NCBI RefSeq assembly: GCF_000622145.1
Contig: NZ_JHWH01000002.1
Location: forward strand, 310,256-374,255
Length of the DNA: 64,000 nt
Source of the DNA: Paracoccus yeei ATCC BAA-599
GTDB taxonomy: Bacteria > Pseudomonadota > Alphaproteobacteria > Rhodobacterales > Rhodobacteraceae
Reading direction: 5' to 3'
Part shown: positions 58,638 to 64,000 of the stretch, one piece after another
How the letters are laid out: the number at the start of each line of letters is the position of its first letter
How positions within the stretch are numbered: position 1 is the stretch's first letter
The notes under the pieces: model-generated
Databases searched by the model: none
What the model was told of the DNA's origin: nothing
Seen by the model: the letters and a program-made list of their open reading frames with translations, nothing else
Made by a program: the position numbers and the translations under genes

Positions 58638-59549
58638 ATGGATCGGATCGACGGGCTGCGCGCCTTCGTCTCGGTGGTCGATGCGGGGTCCTTTACCCGG
58701 GCAGGGCAGCGGCTGGGCATCTCGAACAAGCTGGTCAGCAAATATGTCGCGGCGCTGGAGCGGCAGCAGGGGGTCACGCTTCTCAATCGCACCACGCGCG
58801 CGCTGTCCTTGACACCTTCGGGGGAACGCTTCCTCTCCGCCGCCCGGCGCGTCCTATCGGCGGTCGAGGAGTTGGACGCCCAGACCCGCGCCGACCAGGG
58901 CACCCTGACGGGCAGGCTGCGCATCACCGCCCCCGTCGCCTTCGGCGAGATGTTCGTCAGCGTCCTGACCCACGACTTCCTGGCGCAGAACCCCGGCGTC
59001 AGCATCGACCTGCGCCTGACCGACCGCTATGTGGATCTGGCGGCCGAGGGCTTCGACCTGGCGCTGCGCATCGGCGTGCTGGGCGATTCCAGCCTGATCG
59101 GGCGACGCATCGGCGGCACCGAAAGCTGGGTCGTGGGCAGCCCCGCCTATCTGGATCGCCACGGCCGGCCCGCACACCCGGACGCGCTGCGCGACCACCA
59201 GATGATCCGCGACAGCAACGCCGCCTCGGCCCACCGGGCGACCTTCGTGGTCGACGGCAAGGCGGCCAGCGTCCCGCTGCCCGGCCGCGTCACGCTGAAC
59301 AGCGCCCAGGGCGTGCGCCGGCTGGTGCTGCAGGGCGACGGGCTGGGTATCGTCCCGCGCTTTGTCATCGCGGGCGATGTGGCCGAGGGGCGGCTGGAGC
59401 GGGTGCTGGCGGATTTCCCCGGCCCCCAGCTGGACATCCAGGCGCTGTACCTGCCGCAGCCCTTCATCCCGCCGCGGCTGACCGCATATCTGGACCACCT
59501 GCGGGCGCGGCTTACGCCCCTGCTGAAAGAACCGCGCCCGGATTCATGA
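58638..59549 (+). CDS. LysR family transcriptional regulator
   Basis: 303 residues from ATG 58638. The N-terminal winged helix-turn-helix is FVSVVDAGSFTRAGQRLGISNKLVSKYVAALERQQGVTLLNRTTRALSLT, followed by the effector domain (LRITAPVAFGEMFVSVL, HQMIRDSNAASAH, VLQGDGLGIVPRFVIAGDV). It probably regulates the divergent DoxX gene. It ends convergent with the GlcD-like gene, and the two overlap by 38 bases. The inducer is unknown. Confidence 0.92.
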   Translation: MDRIDGLRAFVSVVDAGSFTRAGQRLGISNKLVSKYVAALERQQGVTLLNRTTRALSLTPSGERFLSAARRVLSAVEELDAQTRADQGTLTGRLRITAPVAFGEMFVSVLTHDFLAQNPGVSIDLRLTDRYVDLAAEGFDLALRIGVLGDSSLIGRRIGGTESWVVGSPAYLDRHGRPAHPDALRDHQMIRDSNAASAHRATFVVDGKAASVPLPGRVTLNSAQGVRRLVLQGDGLGIVPRFVIAGDVAEGRLERVLADFPGPQLDIQALYLPQPFIPPRLTAYLDHLRARLTPLLKEPRPDS

Positions 59550-60912
59550 TGCCCATAGGGTCGAGCGCGCGCTTGATCGCGCGCATGGCCGCCAGCCGGG
59601 CCGGATCGGCCCATTCGGCAAGCTCGGCCACTTTCAACCGCCCGATGCCATGCTCGGCGGAAAACGAGCCGCCGCGATCCACCGTCATCTGGTGCACCAG
59701 CCGCGACATGGCACTGCGGCTGGCATCATAGTCGCCGCGCTGCCGTCCGGCGGCGGGGAACAGGTTGTAGTGCAGGTTGCCGTCGCCCAGATGGCCAAAG
59801 CAGTTGATCCTGACGCCATGTCCGGCCAGCGCGGCGCCCGCGTCGCGGATGAAGCCGGCGATTTCCGACAAGGGCAGACTGATGTCATGGCTGGCGATGG
59901 CGCCGATGCGTCGGTTCGCCTCGGGGATGTGTTCGCGCAAGGACCAGAAATCCGCAGCCTGCTGGCCGGACTGGGCGATGACGCCGTCCAGAACCAGGCC
60001 GCGCTCCATCGCATCGACCAGAAGCCCTTCAAGCGCGGCGTCGGGGGCAAGCCCTTCGGGCAGGCCGACCTCGATCAGCACCGACCAGTCGGCGCCCGGC
60101 AGGGGCTGGCGGATCTCGGGCAGGACTTCGGCCAGGAAGGCCGGGCCCTGGCCGCCGATCAGCTCGAATGCGGTGACGCCGCCCGCCATCCGGCCCTCGG
60201 CCAGCGCCAGCAGGGTCAGCGCCGCCGCGGGGTCGGGCACCTGCAACATCGCCACGCCCACGTTCGGCGGCGGCACCACCAGCTTCAGGCTGGCGGCGGT
60301 GATGATACCCAGGGTGCCTTCGGCTCCGATCAGCAGGTCGCGGATGTCATAGCCGGTGTTGTCCTTGCGCAGCCGCTTGAGGTCGTGGACCACCGAGCCG
60401 TCGGGCAGGACCGCCTCGATCCCCAGGCACAGCGCCCGGGCGCTGCCATAGCGCAGCGCCGTGACGCCGCCGGCATTGGTCGCCAGGCAGCCACCGATGG
60501 CCGCCGTCCCCTGGCTAGCCAGCGACAACGGGAACAGCCGGCCGGCCGCCTCGGCCGCGTCGCGCACGGCCTGCAGGGTCATGCCGGCTTCGGCGACCAG
60601 GACGTTTTCCTCGGGCCAGGCACCGCGCAGGGCGGTCATCCGCTCCAGCGACAGGATCAGCGGCGCGGGACCATCCGGCATCACCTGCCCCGAGACCAGT
60701 CCGGTGCCACCGCCGCGCGGCACGATGCCCACGCGGGTCTCGGCGCAGGCGCGGACCACAGCCGCGACCTCGTCGGTGGTGCGCGGCGCCGCGACCAGCC
60801 CCGCCCGGCCCACATAGCGACCGCGCGGTTCCTCCAGATAGGCCGGCGCGACATCGCGCAGCACGCCCGCCGGCAGGCGCGCGGCCAGGGCATCGTCGGC
60901 GGGCTCATGCAT
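59512..60912 (-). CDS. FAD-linked oxidase (GlcD/D-lactate dehydrogenase type)
   Basis: 466 residues. The FAD domain (PCMH fold) has VPRGGGTGLVSGQVMPDG, SQGTAAIGGCLATNAGGVTALRYG and DIRDLLIGAEGTLGIIT; the C-terminal substrate domain ends FGHLGDGNLHYNLFPA…EHGIGRLK…DPMGIMNPGAV. It oxidises a 2-hydroxy acid such as D-lactate, glycolate or 2-hydroxyglutarate. The start ATG 60912 overlaps the stop of the GNAT gene (TGATG). No glcE/glcF partners are adjacent, so it may be a single-subunit D-lactate or D-2-hydroxyglutarate dehydrogenase. Confidence 0.9.
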   Translation of the reverse strand: MHEPADDALAARLPAGVLRDVAPAYLEEPRGRYVGRAGLVAAPRTTDEVAAVVRACAETRVGIVPRGGGTGLVSGQVMPDGPAPLILSLERMTALRGAWPEENVLVAEAGMTLQAVRDAAEAAGRLFPLSLASQGTAAIGGCLATNAGGVTALRYGSARALCLGIEAVLPDGSVVHDLKRLRKDNTGYDIRDLLIGAEGTLGIITAASLKLVVPPPNVGVAMLQVPDPAAALTLLALAEGRMAGGVTAFELIGGQGPAFLAEVLPEIRQPLPGADWSVLIEVGLPEGLAPDAALEGLLVDAMERGLVLDGVIAQSGQQAADFWSLREHIPEANRRIGAIASHDISLPLSEIAGFIRDAGAALAGHGVRINCFGHLGDGNLHYNLFPAAGRQRGDYDASRSAMSRLVHQMTVDRGGSFSAEHGIGRLKVAELAEWADPARLAAMRAIKRALDPMGIMNPGAVLSAGA

Positions 60913-61493
60913 CAGCGCACCTCGGTCTTGCCGCGCCGGTCGTGGCGCAGGTTGGAGTAAAGCACATGGTTGCGCCAGCGGCCGTTGATCTGCAGGTAGC
61001 TTTGCGCGACGCCCTCGTATTTGAAGCCCGAGCGCTCCAGCACCCCGCGCGAGGCCAGGTTCTCGGGCAGGCAGGCGGCCTCGATCCGGCTCAGGTCCAT
61101 GGCGGTGAAGGCGTGGCTGACCAAGGCGCCGATGGCCTCGCGCATATAGCCCTGGCGGGCAAAGGGCTGGCCAATCCAGTAACCGATGGTCGCCGATTGC
61201 GCCGGGCCGCGCCGGATGTTGTCCAGCGTGATCGCCCCCAGCAGCGTGCCGTCATGCCGGATCAGGAACAGCGGCAGCGCATTGCCGTTCCGGCAGGCCC
61301 GCCGCGCCCAATAGACGCGATGGGTAAAGCTGCGCCGCGTCAGGTGGTCCGCCGCCCAGACGGGCTCCCACGCGGCCAGGAAGGCGCGGCTTTCGGCGCG
61401 CAGCTGCGCCCAGGCCAGATGATCGCCATGGACGGGCAAGCGCAGCACCATCCGCTCGGTTTCCAGACACGGCGGACGGTGGCGCAGGAACAT
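60912..61493 (-). CDS. GNAT-family N-acetyltransferase (RimJ-like)
   Basis: 193 residues, GNAT fold. Motif A is IGYWIGQPFARQGYMREAIGALVSHAF, with motif B IEAACLPENLASRGVLERSGFKYEG, typical of ribosomal-protein N-terminal acetyltransferases (RimJ/RimL). It starts at ATG 61493 in TGATG with the M16 gene stop, and ends in TGATG with the FAD-oxidase start. The three, with thrC, form one tightly overlapping run. The longer frame to 61916 overlaps M16 and is rejected. Confidence 0.9.
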   Translation of the reverse strand: MFLRHRPPCLETERMVLRLPVHGDHLAWAQLRAESRAFLAAWEPVWAADHLTRRSFTHRVYWARRACRNGNALPLFLIRHDGTLLGAITLDNIRRGPAQSATIGYWIGQPFARQGYMREAIGALVSHAFTAMDLSRIEAACLPENLASRGVLERSGFKYEGVAQSYLQINGRWRNHVLYSNLRHDRRGKTEVR

Positions 61494-62758
61494 CAGGCGG
61501 CGAGCCTCTCGGCCAGCCTGTCGCGACTGGGCGCGGCTCGGACGGGGCCGTAAAGCGCCAGCGCCGGGCGGGCGTTCGCGATCAGCCGCTGGGCGTGGTC
61601 GCGCACGTCCTCGACCGTCACCGCGTCGATGCGCGCCGCGACCTCGGCCGGCTCCGACACCCGGCCCCAGATCGCCAGCGAACGGGCCATGCGCTCGGCC
61701 TGGCCGGTCGGGCTTTCCAGCCCCATCAGCAGCCCGGCCTTCAACTGCGCACGGGCGCGCGCGATTTCGGCCTCGGTCATGTCCTCGGCCGAGCGGCGGA
61801 TCTCGTCGATGGTGATATTGGCCAGATCGCCCACCTGGTCGGCCGAGGTGCCGGCATAGACCGTCACCATGCCGGTGTCGTCGTGGAACCCCGATTGCGC
61901 AAAGATCGAATAGCACAATCCGCGTTCCTCGCGCACCTTCTGAAACAGGCGCGAGGACATGCCGCCCCCCAGCGCCGAGGTCCAGATCTGCGCGGCATAG
62001 AAATCCGGGTCCTGATAGCCCGGCCCCTCGAAGGCCAGGGCGAAATGGGCCTGTTCCAGCTTCTTGACGCGCCGCGTCTCGGCGCCCTGCCAGCGGGCGG
62101 GTTCGCGCGCGGTCCGGGCGCGCGGCGCCAGATGGCCGAAGATGGCCTCGACCTGGCGCAGCACGCGGTCGTGGTCCACCGCCCCCGCCGCCGACACGAT
62201 CATGCGTTCCGGCCCGTAATGTTCGCCGATGAAGCCCGACAGGTCATCGCGCGAAAAATGGCTGACCCGCTCGGCCGGGCCCAGGATGGTGCGGCCCATC
62301 GGCTGGTCCGGATAGGCCGCCTCTTGCAGCCAGTCGAAGATCACGTCGTCCGGCGTGTCCAGCGACTGGCCGATTTCCTGCAGGATCACGCCGCGTTCGA
62401 CCTCGATCTCGCGCGCGTCGAAGATCGGGTTCAGCACGATGTCGGAAATCACGTCCAAGGCCATGCCGACATCGCCCGCCAGTACCCGCGCGTAATAGCT
62501 GGTCACATCTCGCGAGGTATAGGCGTTGATATAGCCGCCCACGTTTTCAATAGCTTCGGCGATCTCAAGCGGCGTGCGCGTCGGCGTGCCCTTGAAGGCC
62601 ATGTGCTCCAGGAAATGGGCGATGCCGTTCTGTTCGGCGCGCTCGTCGCGGCAGCCGGCGTTCACCCAGACGCCGATGGCGGCGGAATGAAGCCCGGGCA
62701 TGTCGCGGGTGACGACACGCAGCCCGTTGGGCAGCGTGCTGATGCGGGTTTGGTTCAA
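61493..62758 (-). CDS. M16 family zinc peptidase (processing-peptidase-like)
   Basis: 421 residues. The inverted zinc motif HFLEH is at 48-52 (IAHFLEHMAFKGT), with the third ligand Glu about 75 residues later (EIEVERGVILQEIGQ). The rest matches the beta-type processing peptidase of mitochondria and its bacterial relatives (YGPERMIVSAAGAVDH, GLCYSIFAQSGFHDDTGMVTVYAG). It cuts short polypeptides or signal sequences, with no identified client. Its start overlaps the thrC stop by four bases (ATGA). Confidence 0.93.
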   Translation of the reverse strand: MNQTRISTLPNGLRVVTRDMPGLHSAAIGVWVNAGCRDERAEQNGIAHFLEHMAFKGTPTRTPLEIAEAIENVGGYINAYTSRDVTSYYARVLAGDVGMALDVISDIVLNPIFDAREIEVERGVILQEIGQSLDTPDDVIFDWLQEAAYPDQPMGRTILGPAERVSHFSRDDLSGFIGEHYGPERMIVSAAGAVDHDRVLRQVEAIFGHLAPRARTAREPARWQGAETRRVKKLEQAHFALAFEGPGYQDPDFYAAQIWTSALGGGMSSRLFQKVREERGLCYSIFAQSGFHDDTGMVTVYAGTSADQVGDLANITIDEIRRSAEDMTEAEIARARAQLKAGLLMGLESPTGQAERMARSLAIWGRVSEPAEVAARIDAVTVEDVRDHAQRLIANARPALALYGPVRAAPSRDRLAERLAA

Positions 62759-64000
62759 GCTGACCTCCGTTCAAGGATCAGCGATTTAAGCTTTTCCGCG
62801 TCATTTTCAACTCGGGTGCTGCGCTCGGGGCGCTGGAACAGGCCGGCCATCTGCGGCGGCAGGTCCGGGCGCAGGCCGATGGCGGCCTGCACCGCATCGG
62901 GAAACTTGGCCGGATGGGCGGTCGCCAGCGTGATCATGGGCACACCCGGGCGCAGGTTTTGCCGCGCGACGGCCACGCCCACCGCCGTATGGGGGCAGAT
63001 CACCTGGCCGGTCTCGGCCCGGATCGTGGCGATCATGGCGCTGGTCTCCTCCTCGGACACGCGGCCCGAGGCGAAGGTTTCGCGCAAGGCCTGCAGCGCG
63101 CCCTGGCTGATCGCGAAGCCGCCGGATTTCAGCTCGTCCATCAGCTGACTGACGGCGGCGCCGTCGCGGCCATAGGCCAGCCACAGCGCGCGCTCGAAGT
63201 TCGAGCTGACCTGAATGTCCATCGACGGGCTGATCGAGGGCGCGACCGTGCCCACCCGGTATTCGCCGGTCGACAGCGCCCGGTGCAGGATGTCGTTCTG
63301 GTTCGTCGCCACCACCAGCCGGCCGATGGGCAGGCCCATCGCCTTGGCGATCGAGCCCGCGAAGATGTCGCCGAAATTCCCGGTCGGCACGGTAAAGTCA
63401 ACCGCACGCCCCGGCGCGCCCAGGGATACGGCGCCGGTGAAGTAATAGACGATCTGCGCCAGCACCCGCGCCCAGTTGATCGAGTTGACGCCCGCCAAGC
63501 CCACCGCGTCGCGGAAGGCATGGTCGTTGAACAGATCCTTCAGCCGGGCCTGGCAATCGTCGAAGGTGCCGTCGACGGCCAGCGCGTGGACGTTCGCATC
63601 ATCCGGCGTCGTCATCTGGCGGCGCTGCACCGCGCTGACGCGGCCGTGCGGATACATGATGAACACGTCCACGTTGGGCAGGCCCTTGAACGCCTCGATG
63701 GCGGCAGAGCCCGTGTCCCCCGAGGTCGCGCCGAGGATAGTGACGCGCTGCCCCGACTTTGCCAGCGCCATCTGGAACAGCTGGCCGATCAGCTGCATGG
63801 CAAAGTCCTTGAAGGCGATGGTGGGCCCGTGGAACAGTTCCAGCAGGTGATGCCCCGGCGCCAGCTGCACCAGCGGCGCGCGGGCCACATGGTCGAACCC
63901 GGCATAGGCGCGGGCGATGGCGCCGCTGAGCTCGTCCTGGCTGAAGCTGTCGCCGACAAAGGGCGCGATCACGCGCAGCGCCGCCTCCTCATAGGGCAGG
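62755..64000 (-). CDS. thrC: Threonine synthase, N-terminus cut by window edge
   Basis: Makes threonine from O-phosphohomoserine with pyridoxal phosphate. About 415 residues are visible, beginning beyond the right edge (LPYEEAALRVIAPFVGDSF). PLP-binding Lys is in FHGPTIAFKDFAMQ, and the phosphate-binding loop region is ILGATSGDTGSAAIEAF. The C-terminal part TLATAHPAKFPDAVQAAIG fits. The first 70 or so residues of the family are missing. Overlaps the M16 gene by four bases; thrC, M16, GNAT and the FAD oxidase are one run. Confidence 0.96.
   Translation of the reverse strand, partial: LPYEEAALRVIAPFVGDSFSQDELSGAIARAYAGFDHVARAPLVQLAPGHHLLELFHGPTIAFKDFAMQLIGQLFQMALAKSGQRVTILGATSGDTGSAAIEAFKGLPNVDVFIMYPHGRVSAVQRRQMTTPDDANVHALAVDGTFDDCQARLKDLFNDHAFRDAVGLAGVNSINWARVLAQIVYYFTGAVSLGAPGRAVDFTVPTGNFGDIFAGSIAKAMGLPIGRLVVATNQNDILHRALSTGEYRVGTVAPSISPSMDIQVSSNFERALWLAYGRDGAAVSQLMDELKSGGFAISQGALQALRETFASGRVSEEETSAMIATIRAETGQVICPHTAVGVAVARQNLRPGVPMITLATAHPAKFPDAVQAAIGLRPDLPPQMAGLFQRPERSTRVENDAEKLKSLILERRSA

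Overview
The window is a dense, high-GC bacterial chromosome segment with about 60 protein genes, no rRNA, tRNA, CRISPR array, phage or transposase. It looks like a Paracoccus-like member of the Rhodobacteraceae (Alphaproteobacteria). The support is protein style plus several class-specific signals: a CckA hybrid kinase with a TTAA-N7-TTAA site upstream, a GAAC-N7-GAAC (alphaproteobacterial LexA) site before recA, small DUF1127-type proteins, a TctDE/TctCBA tricarboxylate system and a fabA-fabB-fabI cluster.

Layout. 1-4608 (minus): a compact run infC-dut-ThiF/MoeB-like-M3 peptidase-lipoprotein; infC seems to begin at an ATA codon. 4794-9836 (plus): an alanine-rich membrane-anchored protein, a possible glycosyltransferase, fabA-fabB-fabI and an alpha/beta hydrolase. 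9833-12316 (minus): small lipoprotein, SGNH-like protein, DUF475 (TerC-superfamily) membrane protein. 12486-18844: tctE-tctD (minus), a divergent extra solute-binding protein, then tctC-tctB-tctA. 18968-20128: a 50-residue protein with an sRNA-like 3' region, then aqpZ. 20166-24852: glmU-glmS, gph, and bfd-bfr. 24971-29349: queA, an MFS carrier, DUF924 and lpd. 29436-34451 (minus): M20 amidohydrolase, FAD oxidoreductase, thiamine pyrophosphokinase, DUF2842, purA. 34638-36194 (plus): Tat-exported cyclase, AhpD-like protein, DUF1127 protein. 36446-41519 (minus): class II amidotransferase, DUF1330, alaS, recA. 41750-46447: sulfotransferase-like protein, cckA, an RsmB-family methyltransferase, a lytic transglycosylase. 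46512-50680 (minus): alkaline phosphatase with a PHO-box-like site, followed by a Tat-exported protein and an ABC pair with a histidine-rich permease loop. 50969-56441: fadL-like porin, guaB, metN-metI-metQ. 56500-64000: acetyl-CoA hydrolase/transferase, doxX with a divergent LysR gene, GlcD-like oxidase, GNAT, M16 peptidase, and thrC, which runs off the right edge.

Most of this is ordinary core metabolism. The least ordinary signals are: a 20-base motif repeated almost exactly after the stop codons of unrelated genes, with a related 25-base perfect inverted repeat beside the thiamine pyrophosphokinase gene; an sRNA-like element with an anti-Shine-Dalgarno tract behind a 50-residue gene; the histidine-rich ABC operon behind alkaline phosphatase; an extra binding protein placed between the Tct sensor and the Tct transporter; and several perfect dyads in promoter regions. 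No wholly new multi-gene system could be shown from sequence alone.
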